A stretch of DNA of 64,000 nt from Pictodentalium vernedei (GCA_031216915.1 CM062293.1:149676285-149740284), one strand, 5' to 3'; shown: positions 1 through 10,895, counted from the stretch's first letter. The notes: generated by a model from the letters alone, not told the origin. A program made the numbers and translations.

Positions 1-156
1 AAGAGACGTACAATTAAATATTTGCTGCATTTTTTCCTGAAAAGCACGAAGTTTAGAATATGTAAAGGATTACTGAAGTGTGCTCCTCCGAAAAACAATA
101 GGAAACAACCTATCAAAGGAAGGTTCGCTGGCGATCTTTGGGACTTTATATATATA

Positions 157-1719
157 TACTACTCAAAATTTGCTAAGCACCACATATTTGACACATCTTT
201 GTGAAATTTGCTTGTGACATATTTGCGATATTTTTGGTGGATATGATTGAGGGATGTATTGGGATGGTTCCCAGTGTTTACATTAGCTCTCTTGACAGGC
301 AGACTTTTCTTGACAGTCATGGAAGGCATGTGCCCCTTGATTTTCACGATGCATTCGCGTACTGTCTACATGTACATGACATGTGTAGGGTATTCAATCT
401 TCATTTCAACACAAACCCTTGTGATTTAATGATAGAATAACGCGGATTCAAATGTAAGAAGACATCTGTCTGAAGCAGAAATGTGGCTGGTTGTAGGGAT
501 TGTGGAGATTGGTGAAACCCTTGGTGTGCACCATATGGTGATCACCAGAGCCTGAGCAAGATTTCAGCAGTATGGCACACCAGTAATATGGCATGGTGAT
601 GGCAGAGACAGGGCAACATCTGCAGTTGAAGATCGGTCTTTGATCATTTAGGCCCGTAGGAACCGCTTTGCCGCAGCAACCCGGCTTCGCAGTGACCTTC
701 AGAATGCATCCGGGGTAAATGTTTCGACGCAGACTATCTGGTCATGGTTGCACGAAGGTGGTCTCCTATCGAGAACACCATGTATTCGCATTCCCCTGTA
801 CCAGAACCACCGCTAGGCACGATATGAATGGACCATGTTGGATGGACCAGAGAAGATTGGCGACCTGTCTTTTTTTACAGATGAGTCAAGGAACTGCCTA
901 GACTACACAGGTGGGTGTTCTAGGGTATGGAGAAAACCAGTAGAGCGATTCCATGCAGTCAACATTGCTGAGCATCACCGCAGTGGTGGAGGGTCAATAA
1001 TGGTCTGGTGCGACATCAGCTGGGATGGTCGTACAGAGCTCTATGCGTTGACCGTGGTACATTGACTGCACAGCGGTATATTGATGAGATCCTGGATGCC
1101 CACGTCAGATTGTATGCAGGTGCAGTGGGTAATAGATTCATTCTGATGGACGATAATGCCCGTCCTCATGTTGTCCATGCTGTCCTGGAGTACCGACAGA
1201 GGGAGGGGATTGATCGTATGGACTGACCAGCAAGATCCCATGACCTCAATCCAATCGAACATGGCTGGAATGAGTTGCAGCTTGCAATTTCAGCCCGTCC
1301 AGTCCAGCCAAGTCCAGCCAAGAAGTGTCCAGGAGCTTGGTGCCATGCTGGTCCAAGAATGGAACAACATCCCACATGGAACCATCCGGAACCTGACTGG
1401 GAGCATGACAAGGCCTTGGCAAGCTGTATTTAACCGTAATGGGTCTCATACTCGGTACTGAACCCATACCAGTTCGCTCCGTCAACTTTTTGGCAAATTT
1501 GAAAAATCTCCTCTTTTAACAATAATATCCATTTTCCATGATTATCGTATTCAAAAGCTACAAAATAATGTCAAACACAAACAAAATCTTAATTTCTGTA
1601 CTTAAATCATTAAAGATATAATTAAATAACAAATATAAACACTTTTCGTAACAATATTTCAACTAAAACGTAAAACAGGTAGTTAGATATACTTGGTGCT
1701 TAGCAAACTTTGAGTAGTA
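157..1719 (+). mobile_element. Tc1/mariner DNA transposon, decayed
   Basis: A 1.56-kb element bounded by inverted repeats that begin TACTACTCAAA and continue to GCTAAGCACCA. They are read directly at 157-185 and inverted at 1691-1719, with two or three mismatches over about 27 bp. TA dinucleotides flank both ends (155-156 and 1720-1721), as expected of the TA target duplication of this superfamily. The interior codes for a broken transposase. Known of the family: cut-and-paste transposition by an IS630/Tc1/mariner enzyme. This copy cannot encode a functional enzyme, so it is a fossil that could at most be mobilised in trans. Confidence 0.88.
560..1461 (+). pseudogene. Tc1-like transposase, frameshifted pseudogene
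   Basis: Translated fragments in changing frames give the order expected of a Tc1-like transposase. A helix-turn-helix part lies around 630-760, with ASGVNVSTQTIWSWLHEGG. The first catalytic Asp is in TDESRNCLDY near 880. GGGSIMVWCDISWDGRTELY follows near 985-1045, then LMDDNARPH at about 1143-1170 with the second Asp, and DLNPIEHGWNEL with the Glu at about 1240-1275. Exactly 34 residues separate the second Asp from the Glu, so this is a DD34E enzyme. Breaks: an in-frame stop near 648, another near 813, a frameshift around 1045-1060, and TGA at 1224-1226 where relatives have Trp. The C-terminal part runs open to 1461. Confidence 0.85.
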
Positions 1720-1738
1720 TATTATCAGCACAATGTTT

Positions 1739-1866
1739 ATGTACAAAATGCTGTATCCGAGTCGAGCTCTTATTTCTAAAGCCATATCTTGACGAGTGAA
1801 TGACGAGTCGAGATATAGCCTAAGAAACAATAGCGAGACTCTGATACAACATTTTGTACTTGTACA
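1739..1866. repeat. long imperfect palindrome (foldback)
   Basis: Arms of about 57-60 bp, starting ATGTACAAAATG on the left, are complementary to the right arm ending CATTTTGTACTTGTACAT. A loop of about 8 bases lies near 1797-1804, and there are scattered mismatches. It starts about 18 bp beyond the Tc1 right end. No coding content. It could be a small foldback element; no target duplication was recognised. Confidence 0.7.
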
Positions 1867-1984
1867 TAATGATGGTGATATATTTATCTTACAATTCTCA
1901 ACAGTAATAAACTTTATAATCATTTCACCAAACGAATCGGCCGCGCCCACCCACACATAATTCACAAATAAAGCAGTAGAAAAA

Positions 1985-2163
1985 ACATTATTTTTCCAAA
2001 ACTTTCAACAAAACCATATCGTACGACCCCTCATTGGCACGACTTCTCGTCCCAATGGTGGGTCACATGACATAGTTTTCTTGAACTTTTTTGGAAAATA
2101 TTTTTTACAAAAAATATTTAAAATACTAAATTGTGATCTCGTGTATGTTGATCAAAGGGTTAA
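1985..2163. mobile_element. piggyBac-like MITE copy (CCCTTT/central-palindrome family), degraded
   Basis: The right end reads ATCAAAGGGTTAA with TTAA at 2160-2163. Near 2025-2070 it carries the family's central dyad (GACCCCTCATTGG...CCAATGGTGGGTC, imperfect here) flanked by A/T-rich stretches. The left end is not clear. Assigned by comparison with better copies at 10740-10895 and 58452-58694. Confidence 0.5.
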
Positions 2164-2409
2164 CTGGTATTTTAATTTCAGATTTAATTTTCATCCTCAT
2201 AAAAATGTTGTTGTTTCGGTTAAAATTGTATGAGCTCTTTTGAACTTTTGCGATCCTCAGATAAAGGTATTGAGCGAAACATGTTCAACATTCCGAAAAG
2301 ACTGTTCGCTTTAACTGTATAACTGCGGTATTGTTCCAGCTTGAATGTATACCGTAGTGCAGATTCAAAGCATAAAAGCAATGTGGTTCCATAACTTAAT
2401 AATTATAGT

Positions 2410-2658
2410 GTCCTTGGGCAAGGCACTTAATACCGATGACCCACATGGCGCGCGGTGGCGCTGTGCACTAAGACGTACTGCACGTCGATGGTGCACTTGC
2501 CTTCTACCAACGGTAACCCTGCTTATGTGGAGTTGGTACGATGAGGAGTCTGACATTACTCACAGCTGTTCGGTCGTTCTATCCGGGTATTCCGTTTACC
2601 TACACCCGTAAAACTGACCGAAATGAGGTGACCCTGGCTGTCGAAAGGGTCGTTAAAC

Positions 2659-2698
<40 letters not shown>

Positions 2699-2699
2699 A
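2410..2699 (+). mobile_element. tRNA-derived SINE, 5'-truncated copy
   Basis: Starts inside the family at TGTCCTTGGGCAAGGCACTT. It runs through the shared body (GCGCTGTGCACTAAGACG, then the TCCGGGTATTCCG / ACCCGTAAAACTG segment) and ends in a GTTAAACTTAAATAAATAAA tail that is a tetranucleotide array to 2699. The same body is found at 25060, 36490, 50400, 54928 and, inverted, 58215-57866. Pol III retroposons of this structure are common in marine invertebrates; this copy lacks the tRNA-like head. Confidence 0.8.
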
Positions 2700-2913
2700 C
2701 CCTTTTCTCTCTTTTCGTGTGTAGAATCGTACAAGGTCCCTCGCAAACGCGTTTCGATTGCTTATAATGTTCTATAAATAGTAACGCATAGAAATCGTAA
2801 CCCAACATGCGGTTGTATTATACAGCTGCAAGATACATATTTTGTATCAGGAACCCCTGATACACGCTTTATTCGGATAATTACTGTAATTAGATTACTC
2901 AATGTAAGATTAT

Positions 2914-3070
2914 TATGATCCCCGATGAGTCTGGAGGTGGGATGGGGAAATCTCACCCGAGGGGCAAGATATTTGAACCAGACCCGAGGCTTGCCGATGG
3001 TCTGGTTCAAATATCTTGCCCCGAGGGTTAGATTTCCCCATTCCCATCTTCAGACTCATCGAGGATGATT
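2914..3070. repeat. long palindrome with 14-base loop
   Basis: The left arm at about 2914-2984 (from GATGAGTCTGGAGG to GAACCAGACC) is complementary to the right arm at 2999-3070 (GGTCTGGTTCAAATATC to GACTCATCGAGG). The inner 25 bp match perfectly and the outer part has a few mismatches. Arms are about 65-70 bp with a loop of about 14 bases. There is no coding potential and no recognised TIR family. Confidence 0.8.
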
Positions 3071-4487
3071 TTTCTCCCCCCACCATGCATCGATTACGTT
3101 AGCCAGAGGTAATCGGGAGTCACGTGCTGATTCAATCAACTCATTTTATATTCGTTGTTTTGAGACACTGATGACACCATCGGAAAGGAAAAAAAATTCA
3201 GACACTAGGCGCAAAAAGTTTTTTCCGACCCTTGGGTACCCATCCACCCCTTTTTTGAAGAAAAAAACTTTTTTTCCATTTTGAAATTTGGTACCCACAA
3301 AATTAGAGTAAATCGCACATAAACTGCTTTGATTGGCAATTTCAACGGATACTTTTGCTAGAACATGGTTTGTATTGTTCCAGTAACCATTCCCGACATT
3401 TAATCTACCCACAACCAGCTAATGAAGATTGGTCGGAATTTGGTCCCATTTCTTGGCAAGTTTATAAATTTATTCAAACTTTCTCACAGATACTGACAGT
3501 TAGTATATACATGGGTAATCAGGAGAGTATATAGCATATACTGGCATTCTGCCTGAACAGTATTAAGACAGATGTAGCAGGAACAGGTGTGAGATATATT
3601 GAACATTTTGATGTTTTGCCTGGTCTCACCACTGTATTTGCTGCTATTTCTACTACTTCTTTCTGTTTCTACCCATTTCTACACTCAATTTTTAGTTTCA
3701 TCAGTCTTATACATTATCAAGTGCACAATCCGTAGAGTCAGTAAGCTCAATGTTGTTTTGAACCTATGAATAGTCAGTATGATGAGGGCTGATTCTTTGG
3801 TATCGGAAATCCACCCGTCATAAACTGCACTGCTGCACCTTGGACGAATTGAGTAGTGCATCATTTGATGGAGCGGTTAGTAAGCTTTGATTGATTCATC
3901 TTAGCAAGTCAGATGATAAAGTGCGAAAGAAATGGTGACCACGCTGAGATGAAAAGGTCTATCATATCTCTCCAAATTTGGTCAGGATGCATTATGGAAA
4001 TTTGGGGGCCCTGATGTGTCGAGTGACGCCCCTGTGATTTATATATTACCTTTTACGCAATGAATGTCAGTGTTCTCCTACAATATATTAGAGGCTGTTC
4101 ATTCAGCTCAGAGACTTGAAACTTATTTGCTCAAAATATGGTACAGTGACAGGACAGTAACTTTCCAAGTGGTTGTTACAATATTCAGCTTCATCTCACT
4201 GAAACATAATACAATTGCGTTTCCTTTCTGACTCAGACGATCCCAACACACTTTATTCTATGATTTTATTTTATTCTTTTTCTTTGTTACAGCAGGTTGC
4301 TATAGTTTATTTTAAAAGAAGTTAATTTCATTTCTTTTATAAGATAACCCAACCAGGTGTCGCATATGTGTTTGCAAAGTTTTCAGATCTCATACGCCAG
4401 GTTTCTTTCCAGACATCCAATATCTTCCTCAACATGTGCTATATACTATGGTGCAGGGGTAAATGGCTGAATTTCATACTAACTCAA
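3071..4487. other. unannotated stretch; A/T homopolymers, nothing coding recognised
   Basis: Contains a purine/pyrimidine-biased patch at 3185-3290 with runs of A and T. This patch resembles, in outline, the one at 63180-63310 (the words CAGACACTAGG / GGACACAAGG followed by TTTTTTCC..ACCCA). The rest is A/T-rich single-copy-looking DNA. I saw no ORF with credible coding character, RNA gene or transposon end. Confidence 0.4.
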
Positions 4488-4549
4488 CTGATTCCCTATT
4501 GACAAACTGTTTACACAATTGTATAAACAGTTTGTTAACAGGGAATCAG
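4488..4549. repeat. 26-bp-arm palindrome
   Basis: CTGATTCCCTATTGACAAAC at 4488 pairs with GTTTGTTAACAGGGAATCAG ending at 4549. The arms are about 26 bp, with one bulge and a loop of about 10 bases. A second partial copy of the arm (TTCCCTGTTGATAAACTC) follows directly at 4551. Confidence 0.7.
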
Positions 4550-5848
4550 TTTCCCTGTTGATAAACTCTCTATCAATAAGATATGATGTCCTGACTATTC
4601 GATGGTTCAGCCTTTTTCTGACAGTATATCACAAATTGAAGGGAATTGGTTTGAATGCTACCCACTAAGCCCACGGCTTGAATAATCAATAACAACCCTA
4701 CATTTTGCTCCTACATGTTTTTGACTGAACTTCATAATTACATAATGAGAATCCATGAAAGTAGCCAATTGTATTGGGGAATGGCATTATGCCACTGTAT
4801 GATGTCTACTATTCATTGTGAGAAGAGTCCTTTTATTGTCAGATCTGGTTTGATTACATTTATGTTAAATTACAAAAATGATAATTCATTTAAATTGCTT
4901 TAACTTTTTTTTCAAAATCGTGAACCACTAAGGGTGTGATGGGGAACGGTGAACATCTGTCCACATGCCAATGCTGCTAGCCCCTATCCTGTACTACTAA
5001 TCACCTCCCTGTTAACCCAGAGGAGACGGAGTGGTAGCAAAACGCCTACACAAGCTCCCCTGATCAATGTTCATCACTCATTTGATAGATAAGAGCTCAC
5101 AGGAAAAAGATTTCAAGGCATGGAAAAAACGTGTTTTCAGAGCCGCTGCCCTACTCGCTCACCCCCGCCCTGTGTCCGAAAAAAAAATTGACGACGCCCC
5201 CCCCCCCCCCCCCCCGACAACAGATGAATAATTGATAATTGAAAGAAAGACCGGAGTGAATGGGCAGGTATTGCGTATTGCTCTGCATTCCATCCTTCCA
5301 ACTTTCCCATCAAGGTATCCAATATTCCTCGACCTTGGATGTCTGTTTATTGCACGTGCCACTTTTCCACAACCTTCCTCCAACTTCATCACAGTCCTTT
5401 TCGTTCCTTGCGTGCAGCAGTGCGCCATCTGCAATGAAACAACATTGCAGGTGACGACTTTGCACTCAAGGTATTATTCTTGATCAGCACCATTGAAACA
5501 TCTCACTTGTAAATTGTCGTGAAATCCAGGAAAATCGTATACATGAAAACAGTTACACAATCATCTCACAATTCTGCAGGAACTTAATGGGCCCTGTATT
5601 TTCCCTTAATTCCAGAGGGTCGAGGGGTGAACCCGCATGTTACTATTGTTCTGCTGGATCAGCATGTTTTTTTTTTGTCAGGAATTTTACAGTTTCTCGT
5701 TAAATCGGCCAAGGATATATCGCTTTCAAATCGCACAAATTCCTATTCACAAATGTACATATTGTATACATTTTCTGAAAGGTCTCAGTCTGGCCTTTCT
5801 CGTAGGAAACATCTCAACATGAAAATCGTACTACATCATTCAAGTATA
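4550..5848. other. no gene seen; poly-C tract at 5197-5215
   Basis: Ordinary A/T-rich DNA with a 19-base C run at 5197-5215, preceded by a poly-A run and the string CCTGTGTCCG. The inverse of that string, CGGACACA, also precedes the poly-G run at 63162-63179. ORFs here are short, and those crossing the C run are low-complexity artefacts. Confidence 0.4.
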
Positions 5849-6230
5849 TTAACCCTTTGAACTCAAGTGGTATCTTCCATGGGGTTGGGGAGATCTTAGT
5901 TCCTTTTTCAAAAAAGGTATATTTTTATAAAATATTCTCATATCTCACTTGCAAAATTTCAGTTGACAAACATATCTGGGTTAGACTTTATATACTACTG
6001 TGTGATCTTAACCCCCAACTGAAATGCACATGACTGTACACAATTTGAATGAGACCAACAGCAGATTATTTTGGCCAGATCATCATTAACCCTTTCGACA
6101 CCAACGGAATATTCCATGGCTGTTCAGAGCCATCAACTTTTAAAGTCTATATTCGTTACTATGGGGAAGAGGTTGAAAATCTCCACCGGTCTGCCACACA
6201 GATTTATTGAGCCACTATAGTAGTATAGCA
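5849..6230. mobile_element. two left ends of TTAA-flanked MITEs
   Basis: TTAACCCTTTGAACTCAAG at 5849 and TTAACCCTTTCGACACCAA at 6089 each match the terminus of the TTAA-flanked family seen complete at 55591-55831. Both are followed by the family word ATNTTCCATGG. Right ends were not located, so these are partial or degraded copies. Confidence 0.45.
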
Positions 6231-6261
6231 TGTACCCGAACGTGCCACATTGGGGGGGGAC

Positions 6262-6435
6262 CTAGGAAGTGACGTCATGTCACGTGACCTGGTGGCGCCA
6301 TGTTGTGTTGTCATGGTAACCTGCGTGAGCGGCCATCTTGTGACGTCATCCCCATAGTTATAAGTGGTGTGAGTGCGCATGCGCGCGTATTGTTGGGGTG
6401 ATACGTGTTTCCATCTTGGTTTCTATGGTAGCACG
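6262..6435. promoter_or_regulatory. promoter-like cluster of canonical TF sites
   Basis: A GC/CpG-rich island in A/T-rich surroundings. The sites are: CRE TGACGTCA at 6270-6277 and again at 6341-6348; USF-type TCACGTGA at 6280-6287; YY1-like GGCGCCATGTT near 6294-6304 and GGCCATCTT at 6331-6339; an RFX X-box-like GTTGTCATGGTAAC at 6307-6320; NRF1-like TGCGCATGCGCG at 6374-6385; and a further YY1-like CCATCTTGG near 6411. These motifs are typical of metazoan CpG promoters. No downstream exon was recognised on either strand, so the target gene is unknown. Confidence 0.5.
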
Positions 6436-6860
6436 TGGTTGCTACGTTACTCAAAGGCTTACAACAAGACAGGGGTATGTTCGGAGGGTATGTTCGATTG
6501 AATCGGAGTATTACGAATTACCACAAACAACCCGACAATCCCTTCAAATCACCCAAAACGACTTTCATTACTATGGATTCCCCGTTTTATGGGCTTAGCA
6601 CGTAGTGCAATAGTACCGAGGAGCCCAGGGGGAGAGTTCAATTGAATAGGAGTATTTTTTTCTGGCTTGCATTTTCCCCAGAAGCCTCGTTTAATTCGTA
6701 GAATTGCCACAAACAGCCCGAGAAGTTGTACTATTTCAGAATCCTTTTGCAGACCGCCATACTTTGGCTTATAATAGTAGAGCTATAGGACCGAGTGACC
6801 CTGTGGGTACGTTCGATTGAACTAGAGTAGTTTTTTTCTGGTTCGGATTCCCTCATAATC
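6436..6860. repeat. degenerate tandem repeat, ~190-bp unit
   Basis: The string G-T-ATGTTCGATTGAATCGGAGTA recurs in three diverged forms near 6490, 6640 and 6805. Each is followed by a shared block (TTTTTTTCTGG.TNGNATT and CCACAAACANCCCGA). It continues downstream of the promoter-like cluster. No protein was recognised. Confidence 0.5.
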
Positions 6861-6945
6861 CCTTTTTATGACTTCTTTGTTCTATTTGTTCTGACTTCCC
6901 TAAACATGTTTATGTTCTATTGTACACATTACAGGTAGAACATAG

Positions 6946-7100
6946 GCACATGTTGGATGTGCCAATATGTGCTTATGTGAAAAGGCACAATGTGACACAA
7001 TCTGCACTAGCACATAAGCACATGCTGGATGTGCCGATATGTGCTTATGAGAAAAGGCACAATGTGACACATTGTGCACTAGCACATAGGCACATACGGG
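6946..7100. repeat. 72-bp tandem repeat, two full units
   Basis: GCACATG(T/C)TGGATGTGCC starts at 6946 and 7018, and a partial third unit starts at 7090, for a period of 72 bp. Each unit also contains ATGTGCTTATG and GGCACAATGTGACACA. The ORFs through it (repeated VPICAY-like peptides) follow from the repeat, not from coding selection. Confidence 0.8.
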
Positions 7101-7139
7101 TATTTGAGGATACCTATGGCCTGGTATTGTATTATTTGA

Positions 7140-7670
7140 GGATACCTATGGAGGATACCTTTTGGAGAATCCCTTTTTGTCGTATGAGGCCATGAGGGCT
7201 ATGAGAAATCCCTCAATGAGGCCTAATTTACTATCCCTCTTAGCCTCATTTCAGTATTTAACAGCCATATCCCCAGGCACCCCAATTTCGGCACCCCTTT
7301 TTGGAAAACATATGGCCTTCGGCACCCCTTTTTTGTCAGATGAGGCCATGAGGGCTATGTGAAAAGCCCTCAATGAGGCCTCATTTACTATCCCTCATAG
7401 CCTCATTTGTTTTGAGGGCCTGAGGGCCATGAGAAAAGCCCTCAATGAGGTATAATTTACTATCCCTCTTAGCCTCATATCGGTATCTCGGTATTTAACA
7501 GTCATATCCCGTGGCACCCCAATTTCAGCACCCTTTTTGGAAAATATATGGCCTTCGGCACCCCTTTTTGTCGTATGAAGCCATGAGGGCTATGTGAAAA
7601 ACCCTCATTAAGGTCTAATTTACTATCCCTCTTAGCCTCATTTCGGTATTTAAGGATATCTATGGTCCAG
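7140..7670. repeat. degenerate tandem array (GAGGCCATGAGGGC units)
   Basis: Three or four diverged units of about 130-190 bp share ATGAGGCCATGAGGGCTATG, CCCTCAATGAGGC, TTTACTATCCCTC, AGCCTCATTT and GGCACCCC(AATTTC). No protein family was recognised in any frame. Confidence 0.65.
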
Positions 7671-8320
7671 CTCCTATACAAGTAGTCTTACCAGCGGCCT
7701 CCATCTTGTTTCCAAAGCTCCAACTACTTGTCTGTGATCTATCTGTCCTTTCGTTAGCTTCTACAGCAGTCTTGTACCAGTTTTATTGGCTACTGTTATT
7801 GTGCCCCATGATTCAACCATTAATAAATATTGATTTGTAGCACAACTTCCTAGCTATACCTTTGCTCAGGCCTTCAAAATGTTCAATCAGATTGCTTCAT
7901 TTCCCCTGCATACATATAGACGGGCTAAAAAAGAGATTCTACCGCGAATCCGTTTAACTTTTAACTTCTATCCCACTGCGGGGGTAGTCCCAGCACATCC
8001 CCACGTCGTTTCGCAACAGCTAGAAAAACACCAAATTCTAAAATGTCCTCCTAGCGGGCTATTTGGTGCATTTTAAGGCGACGGACTGCAAACAAGTTTT
8101 TTAAATCATCCAGTAATCATACTTTCATGTAATAGATGGAAGTATCTTGACATTTCTCAAATTCCAGTTCCTTTTAATTTTCGAAGGGTATATTGAAATC
8201 GGGTCTTATCGGGAGTTAGGACTTCCTAGAATACTTTTCAGAATTTGTCTAACAGTATGTTTTTTCACCTTTTGCTTTCTACTTTAACCCCGGTTTCTTG
8301 TCTATTCGGGTTGTATTACA
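7671..8320. other. no feature recognised
   Basis: A/T-rich DNA up to the next MITE. The word CCTCCATCTTG at about 7700 resembles a YY1 site, but nothing else supports regulation. I see no exon, RNA or repeat family here. Confidence 0.35.
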
Positions 8321-8780
8321 GGTATCACTGAACTAAATATTTGAATTAGAAATACCCGCCTTGAAATGTTGCACGGAAGTGATGCAATCTCTAAAAATAA
8401 ACAGCCTTGGGAAAATAAATTGTTTCAATAAACGTTTGAAGCATTCTATTGACATCTTGCATTATTGATGAATATTGCAGATAAAAAAGAGGGTGATTTG
8501 TTGATTTGTGGACCTAAAAAATACAATTTACATTTGATGTGTTTTTGTAGGGAATTCCTTGAAAAATATGTGCACGTGACCGGTACTTCCCTTGCTGTCA
8601 ATGTTATGTTTCTCTCTTATTTATTGCATGACCTCCTGTTTTGGGGTCAGAAAAGGTTGTCTGAAGGGCTATACTTGACAAAGATATTTGAATGCCAAAA
8701 TTAAAGTGATGCGATCATATTTTGTTTTGCCTGAACGTTATAATGGTCGCCTATGGGAAAATATTTAGTTCCGTGATACC
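8321..8780. mobile_element. 460-bp MITE with GGTATCAC ends, copy 1
   Basis: The termini are inverted repeats: GGTATCACTGAACTAAAT at 8321 versus its complement ATTTAGTTCCGTGATACC ending at 8780 (one mismatch). The body is near-identical to 11247-11708 and diverged at 49890-50318. Non-coding: the shared 70-80-codon ORF inside is explained by repeat identity. The target duplication and superfamily were not resolved. Confidence 0.82.
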
Positions 8781-8839
8781 TGTACACCCGTTCAGTCAGA
8801 ACTCGGCTTACGAAAACTTTTAATGTCTTTCGTCGCCTG

Positions 8840-8935
8840 TGTGTATTTTGTCTTGTTGTGTCTGTAACCTGAAGAAGGTCTTCATCAGACCGAAAGCTTG
8901 GAAAAAATTGTTTTTTCCTGTGCTGTTTGAGCTTC
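8840..8935 (+). ncRNA. possible hammerhead-like core next to a retroelement tail
   Basis: CTGAAGA at 8869-8875 fits the hammerhead CUGANGA box. It is followed by GGTC (8877-8880), a 7-base loop, GACC (8888-8891) and GAAA (8892-8895), which is the second conserved box. GGAAAAAA/TTTTTTCC then forms a further hairpin at about 8900-8919. Hammerheads with short stems are known in Penelope-like and other retroelements. I could not define stem I or the cleavage site, so this may be a chance or decayed motif. Confidence 0.3.
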
Positions 8936-9435
8936 ATAGAGACGAATATGTATGTATATACTTTTGAGCCGGAATTGTGGGCTGTGAGCCTCTTTTATAT
9001 AAAAGAAATGAAATGGTAAATACAAAAATTTGATTATGCCAAAGTAAAGTCAATGAAAAGTAAAATTCATCAACACATAAAAAAATCCCATTTACATGAC
9101 CAATAGATGCTTAGATATGGGAAAATGGTCTTCATTAGTCACGATCAACATTGCCATTTAAATTTTTATGGGACATAAACAAGTTATCCGACAAAATTAT
9201 GTAAATGGACAATTCATTTGTATCCACAATGATTTGCTTTTAATAAATAAAGATTATTGAGAGAGTGAATTGGTGAAGAATGACGTATTCTGTCGTTTTA
9301 AGTTCAGACCAGAGTATAAATATATGTTATTTGATATTCTATCAAGTGGTGTATTTTCAATTTAGTTCTGTTATTGATGCAAGAAAATGTAACAGCGAGT
9401 CGATAACAGGCCATTACTTTCATGATAAATACAGA
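8936..9435. other. no feature recognised
   Basis: A/T-rich DNA without credible ORFs, splice-bounded exons or recognised repeat ends. Confidence 0.35.
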
Positions 9436-9597
9436 ATGTCATGATTATGTGCATGTCCTGTGATTTGTATCAGATTCGAGGTGCTGTCCAGAATGGGATC
9501 ACAACGAGCCTGCTATGCCAGCAAGTTGTGATCCCATTTTGGACACCACCGAGAATCTGATACAAATCATATGACATGCACATTACCATCATAATTC
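9436..9597. repeat. long palindrome, arms ~70 bp
   Basis: The left arm (ATGTGCATGTCC through GATTTGTATCAGATTC to GGGATCACAAC, ending about 9504) is complementary to the right arm (GTTGTGATCCCATTTTGG through GAATCTGATACAAATC to GACATGCACAT). The loop is about 19 bases and there are a handful of mismatches. Confidence 0.8.
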
Positions 9598-9729
9598 ATT
9601 TATCCAACAATTCTGTCACAAAAACAGATTTAATCTTAAATTATTAAAACAGTTTTGGGACATAGTGTTGGGTCAATCACTGAAACGCATATGGAATCTA
9701 TCCATGCACCTGTTATGTTAGCCCGTTGC

Positions 9730-9985
9730 GTTACAAAAAACGAGTCGTCTGTATGATACGCAATCAGAATGAGTCGTCTATATGATACGGAATCGGAACA
9801 CATTATGTGATACATACCGTTTTTCGTGTTTTTTCAGGCCAAAATCAATATGATTGTTAGATAATGAACACGACTCAATGACAAGGGCGTCGCGAAGATG
9901 ATCGATTGGGTGGTAGGGGAGGTAAACCTGATTTGTCCGCAGTGAGTTGTAAAATAATCCATCAACATCACCAAGGCATGCATTT
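9730..9985. repeat. short tandem duplication plus a dispersed repeat segment
   Basis: GAGTCGTCT(G/A)TATGATACG occurs twice about 28 bp apart near 9740-9795. At about 9885-9980 the words GTCGCGAAGATGATCGATTGGG, CCTGATTTGTCC and CATCACCAAGGCATGCAT recur at 61705-61815 in the same order. The two loci therefore share a diverged interspersed repeat. Confidence 0.5.
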
Positions 9986-10242
9986 GTTGAAGGTGTGCCT
10001 TGATTGTGAAGTTGTTTTGTCAGACAGGATTATTGTTACAAAAGCCAAGAGTTCTTCAAAATCTATTTATGAATAAAGAAATACATGTTGTGATCGACTC
10101 AGGGCTTATATTTCACCTAAATTTGGGAGAATCCATTTGGATTCTCACGAAAATAGTTGCGAGAATCCATACCTGCTATGGGTGTCCCACGATTCCATGA
10201 GGCATTCATGGTCGAATCCCTATTATATGCTAATAACACCTG

Positions 10243-10464
10243 TTAACCCTTTACCCAACACAGCTTTTTAATTTTTTAAACATAAACTGAATTTGTTTAT
10301 TTTTTGAAAAAAATAAACAATATTTACAAATAAAACCTTACAAATGAGCCGATTCTAATGACAGCCATATTTGTACAATTTTATTGACAAAGTGTGAGGA
10401 TATTTCAGGTCATGTTAGCCTTGTATTGGTTAATTTTCGACCGCTATGTTAGGTAAAGGGTTAA
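10243..10464. mobile_element. TTAA-flanked (piggyBac-like) MITE
   Basis: Begins TTAACCCTTTACCCAACA at 10243 and ends TGTTAGGTAAAGGGTTAA at 10464, so the terminal inverted repeats carry the TTAA duplication and CCCTTT ends typical of piggyBac-related elements. The interior is A/T-rich and non-coding. Confidence 0.72.
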
Positions 10465-10739
10465 ATCGACTCAATTCCTTTCACATGAATTCTAGCAGAG
10501 GTGCAGCGAAAATCTGAATGGATTCTCTGGGATTGCCCCCGCAATGGAATAATGTCACTAAAGGCTGGCTTACGCGAATCTTTGCGTGAATCGATTCTCG
10601 GATACTCGTCGAAATATAAGCCCTTGTCTTGATCAAATTGGACATGCTTGACATCTGCTTGGCTCCATTTTTATTTTCGACTTGTGTGGTTGTGACAAAA
10701 CTGCAAGTAGCAAATCTAGTCTTGAAAGACATTATATCG

Positions 10740-10895
10740 TTAACCCTTTACCTAACATGAAAAGACGAGCCCGTTCCAAAGAGGAGTCATATCCTATTTT
10801 TTTTGAGACAAAAAATGAAAAATAATAATAGTTAATGTGCGATTTTTGTGAATAGCGCTGGCTTGTTTTGGTCGTTACGTTGGATAAAGGGTTAA
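10740..10895. mobile_element. TTAA-flanked MITE, second copy
   Basis: Begins TTAACCCTTTACCTAACA and ends ACGTTGGATAAAGGGTTAA. It shares the internal words GAGACAAAAAATGAAAAATAA and TGTGAATAGCGCTGGC with the copy at 58452-58694. It lacks most of the central palindrome (only CCCGTTCCAAAGAGGAGTC remains). Confidence 0.75.

Noticed and set aside
5159-5434. Minus-strand ORF ending in poly-Gly
   Set aside because: It runs through the 19-base C tract; no domain and no conserved start.
6900-7195. ORFs with repeated VPICAY/CAYVL-type peptides on both strands
   Set aside because: Products of the 72-bp tandem repeat; open on both strands as expected of a multiple-of-three period.
8465-8704. ORF of about 79 codons, repeated at 11393-11626
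   Set aside because: Identical because both lie in copies of the same MITE; the diverged third copy at 49.9 kb does not keep the frame.
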